A stretch of 52,911 nucleotides of DNA from positions 1 to 52,911 of the forward strand of contig QZJX01000034.1 of the NCBI GenBank assembly GCA_003599395.1, read 5' to 3'. The DNA is from Ignavibacteriales bacterium (GTDB lineage Bacteria; Bacteroidota; Ignavibacteria; Ignavibacteriales; Melioribacteraceae). The translations under genes and the position numbers were made by a program. Every line of letters starts with the position of its first letter. Within the stretch, counting starts at the first letter, position 1. Positions 25,851 to 34,048 of this stretch are shown here, one piece after another. The notes under the pieces were generated by a model, which was given only the letters and a program-made list of their open reading frames with translations, was not told where the DNA came from and made no database searches.

Positions 25851-26038
25851 TATACAATCCTAGAAACAAAATCTGTATTATAAAGAGAACTTTTACATTT
25901 TAAAAAATCTATCACAATTTCTTCAGGAAGTGATTGAGCTTGGACTATCCTCTTTAGCAAATCTTTATCGATCACTTTTTCGAATCTTTCTTTTGAATTG
26001 TTGACCTCACCGGTTTTATTAGACATTGAATAATTCAT
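25847..26038 (-). CDS. Small unknown protein coupled to the PIN gene
   Basis: A 63-aa protein whose family I do not recognise. The sequence is charged and mostly helical: a polar start (MNYSMSNKTGEVNNSKE), a helix around residues 17-35 (ERFEKVIDKDLLKRIVQAQ), and a tail with a single Cys. ATG starts exist at 26038 and 26026. Its stop overlaps the PIN start by three bases. Size, position and overlap are what would be expected of a VapB-type antitoxin, yet no AbrB, RHH or Phd motif can be seen, so this is inferred from position only. It begins 20 bases after deoB. Confidence 0.55.
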   Translation of the reverse strand: MNYSMSNKTGEVNNSKERFEKVIDKDLLKRIVQAQSLPEEIVIDFLKCKSSLYNTDFVSRIVY

Positions 26039-26058
26039 CTATCCCAATGCTTAAGAAT

Positions 26059-27225
26059 TTAAAACTCATTTAAAAAACTTGTTCCTTCCAAATTGTTATT
26101 TACTTTAAAATAATGTGCTATAGTTTGGGCAGCGTCTGAAAATGTCTCCCGAATTCCTAGATTAATCCCTTTAATATTCTTTCTATAAAATAGAACAGGC
26201 ACATATTCTCTGCTGTGATCGGTACTAGGTGTGGTGGGATCGTTTCCATGATCAGCAGTAATCAGTAATGCATCAGATAAATCTAAAGATTCAGTGAAAT
26301 TTGGCAGCCAGTCATCAAACTCTTTTAATGCTTTATGAAAACCTTCCGGGTCATTTCTATGCCCGAAATAGACGTCGAAATCAACTAGGTTTGCGAATAC
26401 AAAGGAATTAGAAACTCTTTTTGAATAATTCAATAACTTTGACATTCCTTCACTGTTAGACTTTGTCTTTTCTACTATATCAATTCCTTTGTAGTTGAAC
26501 AAGTCATTAATTTTGCCAATACCAATTGTTTGAATTTTATTTTGTTGGAGATAATCTAATATTGTATTAGAAGGTGGATTTAATGAAAAATCTTTTCGAT
26601 TAGTTGTTCGTTCATAGTTACCTGCTTTTCCGATAAACGGTCTAGCAATAATTCTTCCCACAGCATGCTCATTAATTAAAATTTCTTCACGAGTAATTTT
26701 ACAAATTTCGTAAAGTCTATCTAACGGAATAATCTCTTCATGAGCGGCAATTTGAAATACCGAATCAGCTGAAGTATAAATTATCGGGAAACCGGTTTTA
26801 ACATGCTCATCGCCAAGTTCTTCAATAATTGCCGTTCCGGAGGCGGGTTTATTCCCAAGTATTCCTTTTAAATTACATTTCGAAATAAACTTGTCAATTA
26901 ATTCTTTTGGGAATCCATCAGGGTAATAAGGAAAATCAAAATCCAATTTTAGACCGGCGATTTCCCAATGTCCGCTTGTAGAATCCTTTCCTTTTGATAC
27001 TTCTTTCATTTTACCAAAGGATGCTATAGATTTTTGTACGGCGGGAACTCCTTTAATTTCTGCTATATTGCCTAAACCAAAATTTTGCAGATTCGGTAAA
27101 TCAAGTCCACCCAACAAATCAGCCATATTACCAAGAGTATTACTTCCTTTATCTCCGTATTTATCCGCATCGGGTAATTCCCCGATACCAACACCATCTA
27201 ATATGATTGTAAAAAAATTATTCAA
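26059..27225 (-). CDS. deoB: Phosphopentomutase
   Basis: Interconverts (deoxy)ribose 1-phosphate and 5-phosphate, linking nucleoside salvage to the pentose phosphate pool. The 388-aa alkaline-phosphatase-fold protein has the first metal site ILDGVGIGELPDA (8-20) and phosphate-acceptor SNTLGN at 28-33, the insert with STSGHWE, and the second metal site TADHGNDPTTPSTDHSREYVP near the C-terminus. The start is TTG two bases after the GAF protein stop; no ATG fits. Deoxyribose 5-phosphate from DeoB normally goes to DeoC, which releases acetaldehyde; the shell genes downstream make this of interest. deoC is not in the window. Confidence 0.95.
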   Translation of the reverse strand: MNNFFTIILDGVGIGELPDADKYGDKGSNTLGNMADLLGGLDLPNLQNFGLGNIAEIKGVPAVQKSIASFGKMKEVSKGKDSTSGHWEIAGLKLDFDFPYYPDGFPKELIDKFISKCNLKGILGNKPASGTAIIEELGDEHVKTGFPIIYTSADSVFQIAAHEEIIPLDRLYEICKITREEILINEHAVGRIIARPFIGKAGNYERTTNRKDFSLNPPSNTILDYLQQNKIQTIGIGKINDLFNYKGIDIVEKTKSNSEGMSKLLNYSKRVSNSFVFANLVDFDVYFGHRNDPEGFHKALKEFDDWLPNFTESLDLSDALLITADHGNDPTTPSTDHSREYVPVLFYRKNIKGINLGIRETFSDAAQTIAHYFKVNNNLEGTSFLNEF

Positions 27226-27227
27226 AA

Positions 27228-29114
27228 TTAGTTTATGCTTTTTACGGTATTGCCCCCTTTTTCGAGAGCTTTATTGAGTGCAAGTTCAGCATTTTCCAAA
27301 ACAATTTTCACATCTGTTTTGCCCGAAGCGGAAGCCACTCCAACTGAAACTGTAAATGTAGTCTGTTTTGTTACAACTGCAATAGGTTTGCGTGCAATTT
27401 TAATTCTTAACTTCTCCGCCCATAAAAACACATCTTTTGTCGATGCATTAAAGAAATAAACTCCAAAGAGTCGCTCATCCAATCTACCAAGCAGATTAAC
27501 GGGAGTAATTTCCTCTTTTATAATATTAGCAATAGATTTCAATACTTTTGGGAAAGGGTTACTTTCAAACAATGACTCTTCCTCAATGAACTCGTCAATT
27601 TTTATTAATGCTATCGCTCCTTCGGCACCCATCTCGTTTGCTTTTACCAGATCATTTCGTAATTGTGTTATAAACGTTTCTTGATTTAGAGTCTTTGTTT
27701 CAATATCAACAGAGAGTAAGCCCTTTAATACTTTTTGAGCTGAGAAAGAATGAACCATAAAAGAAAAGATTTTTGTTGCTTGTTTCATGAAGTGAACGTC
27801 TTCCGTTGTATAAAGATTTTTCTTTAATGATTCAAAACAGAGTACACCATAATTCTGATCATCATATATCAGAGGTATAGCCAAAAATGAACCGTCAAAA
27901 CTTATGTCTTCATTTTTTGAGAATCTAAAATATTCTCCGGTGGAAGTATCATCAATTTTTATCGGCATACCACTTAGAATTGCTTTACCAACCAGTGTAC
28001 CGCCTAATTCAACTTCAAAATTTTCACCGATATATTTAAGCGTTGTTTTATTTACAATTTTGGATGTGCGGAATTTTTGATCGGTTGGATCAAAGTACAC
28101 AAAAACAAATGAATTCCATTGCAGCAAATCTTTAACCGAAGTTTCCATCAAAGCGAAAAGTTCTTTTTCATTAGCAAATTTTTTTTCGATATTGAGAACA
28201 CTAAGTAATGATTTTAATCTTTGTTCCGCTTGAGATTCGGCAAATTTATCCTCAAAAAGTGAGATTATAATTGAGAGCACTCTTACAAATCTACCTAATG
28301 AATAAATGGTTTCGATTCCAAAAGCATCGTGAACTTTTGAATCCAATGCTAAGACACCGGCTAGTGATTTTCCATAAAATAATGGAACACCGACAAAACT
28401 TTTTATTCCTTGTTTAGAATTATAATAGCGAATTACATCTCGTTCAGCGTTGGGAGTAATATCCGTAAGCAGTTCAGGTTCCTCTTTTTTAACAATCTTG
28501 CTTAGAATATCGTCTTCAATTTCAAATTTTTGTTCTGTTATAAATTCTGCTGAACTGGATACAAACTTTTCTAATGTTAATCTTTCTTTACTTTTGTTGT
28601 ACCAAAAGAAAATTGATGTGTGCGCCATGTAAGCTTCTTTAACAACATTCAGTATTTTTTCTAATACAAATGCGAACTGCTCATCATGACTTACATTTTC
28701 AGGAAGTTCCTCCGTAGCAATTTGAGCAAAGTTTTGTTTTAAATCCGATGGCTTAAAGAAATCTCTTGATTTATTATCATGATAGCTGGGAGTATAATTT
28801 TCGCTTGTAATTACTTCTATTTTTGATGGTGATAATATTTTAAAATCTTCACCGTCATCAAATTCGTAGTTTTTGTTTTTTGGTTCTGAATCAATTTGTT
28901 GATCAGGCTCAGATGGGACTTCATCAAATTTTGTATCAAAGGATTCTTCTCTAACACTATCTCTTAAAAAAATTATGAATCCGACATAAAGCACAAGTAC
29001 TGCAGCGGAAATAATTTTTAATACTAGATCTTCGGCTAGGAACAGAATTGCAATCAGCACAGGAATAAGTGAGAAGATTAAAATTCGTTTCCTATTTCTT
29101 ACACTTAATCCCAT
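27228..29114 (-). CDS. Membrane-anchored GAF-GAF protein with degenerate GGDEF domain
   Basis: A 628-aa sensor-like protein. Two transmembrane stretches (about residues 9-26 and 29-48) are followed by an acidic, poorly ordered section, two GAF domains (about 150-285 and 305-450), and a C-terminal GGDEF-like region (about 465-628). In the last, the GGDEF loop reads GRLDE and the surrounding phosphate-binding positions are lost, so diguanylate cyclase activity is not expected. The TTFTVSVGVASASGK strand is still recognisable. It might bind a ligand or c-di-GMP, or work as a structural sensor. It opens the deoB-shell operon after a 68-base gap from ysxC. The ligand of the GAF domains is unknown. 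Confidence 0.75.
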   Translation of the reverse strand: MGLSVRNRKRILIFSLIPVLIAILFLAEDLVLKIISAAVLVLYVGFIIFLRDSVREESFDTKFDEVPSEPDQQIDSEPKNKNYEFDDGEDFKILSPSKIEVITSENYTPSYHDNKSRDFFKPSDLKQNFAQIATEELPENVSHDEQFAFVLEKILNVVKEAYMAHTSIFFWYNKSKERLTLEKFVSSSAEFITEQKFEIEDDILSKIVKKEEPELLTDITPNAERDVIRYYNSKQGIKSFVGVPLFYGKSLAGVLALDSKVHDAFGIETIYSLGRFVRVLSIIISLFEDKFAESQAEQRLKSLLSVLNIEKKFANEKELFALMETSVKDLLQWNSFVFVYFDPTDQKFRTSKIVNKTTLKYIGENFEVELGGTLVGKAILSGMPIKIDDTSTGEYFRFSKNEDISFDGSFLAIPLIYDDQNYGVLCFESLKKNLYTTEDVHFMKQATKIFSFMVHSFSAQKVLKGLLSVDIETKTLNQETFITQLRNDLVKANEMGAEGAIALIKIDEFIEEESLFESNPFPKVLKSIANIIKEEITPVNLLGRLDERLFGVYFFNASTKDVFLWAEKLRIKIARKPIAVVTKQTTFTVSVGVASASGKTDVKIVLENAELALNKALEKGGNTVKSIN

Positions 29115-29182
29115 AATATAGTTTTGTTGTTAAGAAGTTGAAAAAAAGCGATGTATAATAACAAAAGTTCAGCAAAAATTCA

Positions 29183-29764
29183 TTAATAGAATAGCTTATG
29201 GAGTCGAGAAACGATTTCTTTTTTACCGGTTCCTTCTACAGCCGAGTGAAGCAAAAGATTGTCCCCGTATGAGGCTTCGGGGAAATAATCTCTTATCTCT
29301 GATTTACGTCTAGCAATTTCAGATTGTTTAAGTTTATCAACTTTATTTAATACCAGCGTGTATGGAAGTTGAAGAGAAATCAATAATTCATTCAATAACA
29401 GATCTAAATCAGTTGGGTGATGCCGAGCGTCAATCAAATGAAAAATTGTAACTATTTGTCGATCACTCCGAAAATAATCACCAATTAGTTTATGCCATTC
29501 TTCTCTTTCTTTTTTTGAAACTTTGGCATAACCGAAACCGGGTAAATCTACAATATAAAATTTATCATCTACGTTATAATAATTAATTAATCTCGTTTTA
29601 CCGGGACTGGAGCTAGTCAGAGCCATATTTTTGCGACTGAATATATTGTTTATGAATGAGGATTTTCCAACATTCGATCTTCCTGCCAGCACGATTTCCG
29701 GCATAATCAATTTGGGAAGTTGATTCATCAACTTAACGGATTTTATAAAGGTTATATTCATCAT
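29183..29764 (-). CDS. engB: Ribosome biogenesis GTPase YsxC/EngB
   Basis: A 193-aa GTPase needed for assembly of the large ribosomal subunit. G1 is GRSNVGKSS, followed by the switch region SPGKTRLINYYNV, G3 DLPGFGYA, and G4 NKVDK; the C-terminal SAVEGTGK is G5. The frame opens further upstream at a TTG in a T-run, but the first ATG (29764; a second follows at once) is a better start and gives the usual short lead before the G1 motif. There is no ribosome binding site, because the terminator of the ribosomal operon ends just upstream. Placement right after the ribosomal genes suits its role. Confidence 0.94.
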   Translation of the reverse strand: MMNITFIKSVKLMNQLPKLIMPEIVLAGRSNVGKSSFINNIFSRKNMALTSSSPGKTRLINYYNVDDKFYIVDLPGFGYAKVSKKEREEWHKLIGDYFRSDRQIVTIFHLIDARHHPTDLDLLLNELLISLQLPYTLVLNKVDKLKQSEIARRKSEIRDYFPEASYGDNLLLHSAVEGTGKKEIVSRLHKLFY

Positions 29765-29768
29765 ATGC

Positions 29769-29797
29769 AAAAAAAAAGAGTAACCAATGGTTACTCT
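29769..29797 (-). terminator. Intrinsic terminator of the ribosomal protein operon
   Basis: AGAGTAACC (29777-29785) pairs with GGTTACTCT (29789-29797) over 9 bp with a three-base loop. On the minus strand a run of nine T follows. It lies 31 bases past the rplQ stop and ends only four bases before the engB ATG. Confidence 0.92.
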
Positions 29798-29827
29798 CTC
29801 AATTTAATAAAACTAACAGGAAGTTAC

Positions 29828-30418
29828 TTATTTATCTTCACCTTTGTCTTCTTTATCTGACTTTTTAGATTTTGTTTCTTTTTTAGCTGTGGTTGTTTTT
29901 TTCGCACCGGTAGATTTTGCTTTTGTTGTTTTCTTCGGTTTTTCTTTTGTTTCTTCAACTACATCAGCATCAGCAGCTTCTTCCTTCTTAGGTGCTTTTT
30001 TAGATTTGGTTGTTTTTGATTCAGCTTTATCCTTAGCTTCTTTCTTTTGAGCATGGATTTCGTTGTAATCAACTAATTCAACAATTGCTAATTCAGCAGC
30101 GTCACCTAAACGATGTCCAAGTTTTACAACTCTAGTATAACCACCCGGTCTATCGCCGATCTTTTCAACAATTTCGCCAAAGAGTTCTTTAAGCACTTCT
30201 TTATCTTTAATGAACTTTGCAATGTGTCTTCTAGAACCAATATTATCATTCTTTGCTTTAGTAATCAACGGTTCTACAAACTTTTTAGTTTCTTTAGCTT
30301 TTGCCACTGTTGTTTTGATTTTCTTGTATCTTAACAACTGTGTAGCTAATTCATTTAAAGTAGCTCGTCTATGACTAGCGGTTCTTCCTAATTTTCTACC
30401 TTTAACTCTGTGTCTCAT
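29828..30418 (-). CDS. rplQ: 50S ribosomal protein L17 with long lysine-rich tail
   Basis: The 196-aa product has a normal L17 core at residues 1-118 (MRHRVKGRKLGRTASHRRAT..., GDRPGGYTRVVKLGHR) followed by a tail of about 75 residues built from Lys, Glu, Ala and Thr (TKSKKAPKKEEAADADVVEE and similar). L17 is normally 115-130 aa, so the tail is an addition; similar basic/acidic tails occur in the Bacteroidota/Chlorobi group. It lies on the 50S surface near the exit tunnel. It is the last gene of the operon, 21 bases after rpoA, with the terminator downstream. Confidence 0.97.
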   Translation of the reverse strand: MRHRVKGRKLGRTASHRRATLNELATQLLRYKKIKTTVAKAKETKKFVEPLITKAKNDNIGSRRHIAKFIKDKEVLKELFGEIVEKIGDRPGGYTRVVKLGHRLGDAAELAIVELVDYNEIHAQKKEAKDKAESKTTKSKKAPKKEEAADADVVEETKEKPKKTTKAKSTGAKKTTTAKKETKSKKSDKEDKGEDK

Positions 30419-30439
30419 TCTTAAACCTTACGGGATTTA

Positions 30440-31435
30440 TTAGTTTGTTTCAGTTTTTTCGTTAATATATTTATCAACGTCCATTCCAAATTCGAGACCG
30501 TAGTTTTCAACAATCTCAATTAATTCTGCTAAAGATTTTCTTCCGAAATTTCTGAATTTGAGCATTTCACTTTCGTCTTTTCTTACAAGATCACCAAGAA
30601 TTTTGATGTTTGCAGCTTTTAAACAATTGTGTGAACGAACACTCAATTCCAAATCATCAACGCTTGTAAGTAGAATCTTTTTGACTCTTTCAGACTCCGC
30701 GTCTTTCTCGTTTTCTACTTTATCTTCTTCTTGTGTCATATCAAAATTGATAAACAAATTGATATGATCTCTGAGAATATTAGCCGCACCGCTTAATGCG
30801 TCTTCCGGTGTAATTGAACCATCGGTTGTTACTTCGATAGATAATTTTTCAAAATCATTACTTTCACCGATTCGTACGTTTTCAACATCGTATCTAACGT
30901 TTTTTATCGGAGTATAAATTGAATCTATTGGAATCAACCCAATTGTTTGATCTTGAATTTTTTGCTCATTACTTGGAACATATCCTTTACCAAACCCAAA
31001 TCTCAACTCCATTACTAAGTTAGCTTCTTTGTTCAAAGTAGCGATATGAAGATCTGGATTTAGAATTTCGATATCTGCAGAAGCATCTTGAAGATCTTTT
31101 GCTTTTAATTCACCCTGACCTTTTAGTGATAATTCTAATTTTGTAGCTTTCTTATTGATGATTCTCATTCTAACTTGCTTAAGATTTAGAACGATTTCCG
31201 TAACATCTTCAACTATTCCGGGCACCGAAGTAAATTCGTGCAAAACACCTTCTATCTTAACCGCATTAATTGCAGCGCCGGTTAAAGATGATAAGAGAAC
31301 TCTTCTAAGAGAATTCCCTAAAGTAACACCAAATCCTCTTTCGAGGGGCTGCATAATAAACTTACCATAATTTTCATTTGCTGTTTTTTCGTCAAGTACT
31401 AATCCGTCTGGCATCTTTATAAAAGGATAGCTCAT
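30440..31435 (-). CDS. rpoA: RNA polymerase alpha subunit
   Basis: The 331-aa alpha subunit provides the assembly platform of RNA polymerase. The N-terminal domain carries the GFGVTLGNSLRRVLLSS signature and the dimerisation and beta/beta' contacts; the C-terminal domain (about 255-320) carries LELSVRSHNCLKAANI and the helix-hairpin-helix stretch LRNFG.KSL-like RNFGRKSLAELIE, used for UP-element DNA and activator contact. Between rpsD and rplQ, as in most bacteria, so its output is tied to ribosomal protein synthesis. Confidence 0.98.
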   Translation of the reverse strand: MSYPFIKMPDGLVLDEKTANENYGKFIMQPLERGFGVTLGNSLRRVLLSSLTGAAINAVKIEGVLHEFTSVPGIVEDVTEIVLNLKQVRMRIINKKATKLELSLKGQGELKAKDLQDASADIEILNPDLHIATLNKEANLVMELRFGFGKGYVPSNEQKIQDQTIGLIPIDSIYTPIKNVRYDVENVRIGESNDFEKLSIEVTTDGSITPEDALSGAANILRDHINLFINFDMTQEEDKVENEKDAESERVKKILLTSVDDLELSVRSHNCLKAANIKILGDLVRKDESEMLKFRNFGRKSLAELIEIVENYGLEFGMDVDKYINEKTETN

Positions 31436-31471
31436 TTAGCTCCTCTTCTAATTTAATTCTAAATTTGTGAA

Positions 31472-32098
31472 TTACTTAGAGTACAACTCAACAATTAATT
31501 GTTCATTAGCGTTAAGCGGTATCTCTTCACGTGTAGGTAATTGAACAAAAGTACCGGATAGACCTGCTTTATCTATAATTAACCAACTGTATAAATTTTC
31601 TTTTGTTCTTCTTAGTGAATCGTGAATTGCATCCAACTTTTTACTTTTATCTCGAACTGATATAACATCGCCGGGAGCGAGTGCATATGATGGAATATCA
31701 ACAACGTTTCCGTTTACATTAAAGTGTCTGTGTTTAACCAATTGTCTGGCAGCTTTTCTAGAAGGAGCGAATCCTAATCTAAAAACAACGTTATCTAATC
31801 TTCGTTCAAGAAGTTGGATCAGGTTTTCACCTGTAACACCTTTTTGTCTGTTTGCCCGCTCAAAATAATTTCTGAACTGAGTTTCTAACAAACCATAAAT
31901 TCTTTTAACTTTTTGTTTTTCTCTTAACTGAACTCCGTACTCTGAGAATTTACCACGGCGGCTTAAACCATGTTCTCCCGGAGGGAAGTTTTTCTTTTCT
32001 ATTTCACATTTTTCCGAATGACATTTCGATCCTTTGAGAAATAATTTCTGTCGTTCTCTTCTGCACAACTTGCAGCTTGGTCCTGTGTATCTGGCCAT
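31472..32098 (-). CDS. rpsD: 30S ribosomal protein S4, zinc-binding form
   Basis: A 208-aa primary 16S rRNA binding protein that starts 30S assembly. The N-terminal part has four cysteines in the order C9, C12, C26, C31, the zinc (C+) form of S4. The S4 RNA-binding domain ([20 protein letters not shown], about 96-115 onward) follows. It often represses its own operon through mRNA binding in other bacteria; no such site was identified here. Placed between rpsK (14-base gap) and rpoA. Confidence 0.98.
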   Translation of the reverse strand: MARYTGPSCKLCRRERQKLFLKGSKCHSEKCEIEKKNFPPGEHGLSRRGKFSEYGVQLREKQKVKRIYGLLETQFRNYFERANRQKGVTGENLIQLLERRLDNVVFRLGFAPSRKAARQLVKHRHFNVNGNVVDIPSYALAPGDVISVRDKSKKLDAIHDSLRRTKENLYSWLIIDKAGLSGTFVQLPTREEIPLNANEQLIVELYSK

Positions 32099-32112
32099 TA
32101 ACTTTCTCCTCG

Positions 32113-32499
32113 TTATACTCTTCTACGTTTAGGTGGTCTACAACCGTTATGCGGTATTGGCGTAATGTCTTTAATTGCAAGGATTTGCAAACCGGCTGTA
32201 TTAAGCGCTCTAATTGCAGCTTCACGACCGGAACCGGGTCCTTTTACAAAAACATCAACTCTTCTAAGCCCAAGATCGTGTGCTTCTTTTGCAGCCGCTT
32301 CGGCCGTTACTTGCGCAGCAAAAGGTGTGTTCTTACGAGAACCTTTAAAACCATTTTTACCTGCAGACGACCACGAAATCGTGTTACCGTATATATCTGT
32401 TAATGTAACGATTACGTTATTAAAAGAAGCTTTGATGTGAGCTACCCCAACCGCGTCAACATGTACTTTCTTTTTCGTTTTTCTTTGAACTTTAGCCAA
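32113..32499 (-). CDS. rpsK: 30S ribosomal protein S11
   Basis: A 128-aa platform protein of the small subunit that touches the E-site region. The conserved [26 protein letters not shown]-like [10 protein letters not shown], and the C-terminal [18 protein letters not shown] match the family. The start is TTG with GGAGGA eight bases upstream; no in-frame ATG lies near. Follows rpsM by 23 bases. Confidence 0.98.
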   Translation of the reverse strand: MAKVQRKTKKKVHVDAVGVAHIKASFNNVIVTLTDIYGNTISWSSAGKNGFKGSRKNTPFAAQVTAEAAAKEAHDLGLRRVDVFVKGPGSGREAAIRALNTAGLQILAIKDITPIPHNGCRPPKRRRV

Positions 32500-32522
32500 A
32501 ACTAAATTCCTCCGTTATTAAA

Positions 32523-32906
32523 TTACTTCTTAGTAGGTGCTTTTTTCTTACCAGCAACAGTTCTTCTTTTACCTTTTCTTGTTCTGGAGTTTGTTCGGGT
32601 TCGCTGACCTCTAACAGGAAGTCCTCTTCTATGTCTCAACCCTCGGTAACTACCGATATCCATAAGTCTCTTAATATTTTGTTGAACCTCACTTCGCAGC
32701 GCACCTTCAACTTTGAATTCTGCTGTCATTATCGAACGAATTTTTGCAACTTCGCTTTCATTCAGTTCAGAAACTTTTTTGTTAGGATCAACTTGAGCTT
32801 TTTCCAAAATATGCAAAGCTGTAACTTGACCGATACCATAGATGTAGGTCAATCCTATATACGCTTTCTTGTTTTTTGGTAAGTCAACACCTGCAATACG
32901 AGCCAA
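32523..32906 (-). CDS. rpsM: 30S ribosomal protein S13
   Basis: A 127-aa head protein that contacts the 50S subunit and P-site t[16 protein letters not shown] opens the chain, the helix-two-turn-helix region follows, and the basic tail [20 protein letters not shown] reaches the tRNA. The start is TTG preceded by GGAGGT six bases away. Lies 17 bases after rpmJ. Confidence 0.98.
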   Translation of the reverse strand: MARIAGVDLPKNKKAYIGLTYIYGIGQVTALHILEKAQVDPNKKVSELNESEVAKIRSIMTAEFKVEGALRSEVQQNIKRLMDIGSYRGLRHRRGLPVRGQRTRTNSRTRKGKRRTVAGKKKAPTKK

Positions 32907-32923
32907 ACCTAAACCTCCTTATT

Positions 32924-33037
32924 TTATCCTTGACGTTGTTTGTGTTTTGGATTTTTACAAATTACTCTTACAACGCCTTTTCTTTTTATTACTTTGCAAT
33001 GTTCACAAATTTTTCTTACTGAAGCACGAACTTTCAT
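32924..33037 (-). CDS. rpmJ: 50S ribosomal protein L36
   Basis: A 37-aa zinc protein of the large subunit, found by hand translation between infA and rps[21 protein letters not shown] opens it and Cys11, Cys14, Cys27 and His32 make the zinc site, so this is the metal-binding (C+) paralogue. The infA-rpmJ-rpsM order is the standard bacterial one. Confidence 0.97.
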   Translation of the reverse strand: MKVRASVRKICEHCKVIKRKGVVRVICKNPKHKQRQG

Positions 33038-33052
33038 TTTATCTCCGAAAAA

Positions 33053-33271
33053 CTATTTATATCTGTACGTAATTCTACCTTTATTCAAATCGTAGGGTGA
33101 CATTTCAATTGCAACTTTGTCACCAACTAAAATTTTAATAAAGTGCATTCTCATTTTACCCGAAATGTGAGCCAATATCTCATGCCCGTTATCGAGTTTA
33201 ACTTTAAAATTTGCGTTAGGCAGCGTCTCAGTTACTACACCATCAACTTTTATTGGACCTTGTTTTGCCAT
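33053..33271 (-). CDS. infA: Translation initiation factor IF-1
   Basis: A 72-aa OB-fold (S1-like) factor that occupies the A site during initiation. [20 protein letters not shown] and the closing [13 protein letters not shown] match the family at full length. It begins seven bases after the map stop and is followed by rpmJ. Confidence 0.98.
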   Translation of the reverse strand: MAKQGPIKVDGVVTETLPNANFKVKLDNGHEILAHISGKMRMHFIKILVGDKVAIEMSPYDLNKGRITYRYK

Positions 33272-33278
33272 TTAATCT

Positions 33279-34040
33279 TTATACTATTGTTAAAATTTCT
33301 GCCTTACCGTCAACTATCGCAACTGAATGCTCAAAATGACATGATGCTGTTCCATCACTTGTTAAAACTGTCCAGCCATCATCAGCTACATAAACCGAAG
33401 ATTTCCCAAGGTTTATCATCGGTTCAATTGCTATTGTCATTCCATTTTTAATAAGAGCACCGGAACCTGGTCTTCCATAATTTGGGACTTGCGGTTCTTC
33501 ATGAAGATATTTACCCATTCCATGACCACACAAATCCTTTACAACAGAAAATCCTTCCTTTTCAACATATGATTGAACAGCGTAACCAATATCACCGATT
33601 CTATTTCCTACTCGAGCTTGTTCAATGGCCTTATACAATGATTTTTCGGTAACGCCCATAAGTTTCAATTTTTCTGAACTTAGTTCCCCGATAGCAATTG
33701 AAATGGCTGCATCACCAAAGTAGCCGTTCTTTTCGACACCAACATCAACTGATAGAATTTCACCGTTTTGTAAAAGTCTATCACTTGGTATTCCGTGAAC
33801 TACCTCATCATCAATTGAAGAACAAATTGAGCCGGGAAAATCAAAAGAACCGGATTGTGAATAACCTTTGAATGCCGGAATTGCGTCATTACTTCTTATA
33901 TAATCTTCCGCAATTTTATCTAATTCTAAAGTCGATTTTCCTATTTCAGCGTATCTCTTAACAAGTTGCAATGTTTCTGCAACAATTTTACAACTTTCTC
34001 TTATGTAATCAATTTCTTTTTTAGTCTTAATAAGAATCAC
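33279..34040 (-). CDS. map: Methionine aminopeptidase, type I
   Basis: Removes the initiator methionine from new proteins. The 253-aa pita-bread-fold enzyme has all five metal ligands: D99, D110, H173 (CGHGMGKYLHE), E206 (IEPMINLG) and E237 (FEHSV). It lacks the N-terminal SH3-like extension of the longer type. The start is GTG. It begins eight bases after secY stops; adenylate kinase, which commonly stands between secY and map, is not here. Confidence 0.97.
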   Translation of the reverse strand: MILIKTKKEIDYIRESCKIVAETLQLVKRYAEIGKSTLELDKIAEDYIRSNDAIPAFKGYSQSGSFDFPGSICSSIDDEVVHGIPSDRLLQNGEILSVDVGVEKNGYFGDAAISIAIGELSSEKLKLMGVTEKSLYKAIEQARVGNRIGDIGYAVQSYVEKEGFSVVKDLCGHGMGKYLHEEPQVPNYGRPGSGALIKNGMTIAIEPMINLGKSSVYVADDGWTVLTSDGTASCHFEHSVAIVDGKAEILTIV

Positions 34041-34048
34041 AACAAAAC

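Noticed and set aside
29115-29182. Imperfect inverted repeat (TTTTGTTGTTA / TAATAACAAAA) between engB and the GAF protein gene
   Set aside because: It has a mismatch, AT-only arms and a loop of over 20 bases, so it is not a credible terminator.
29844-30050. Open frame opposite the L17 tail coding for a Phe/Ser/Ala-rich peptide
   Set aside because: It is the antisense image of the lysine/glutamate-rich tail of rplQ and has no start signal or family.
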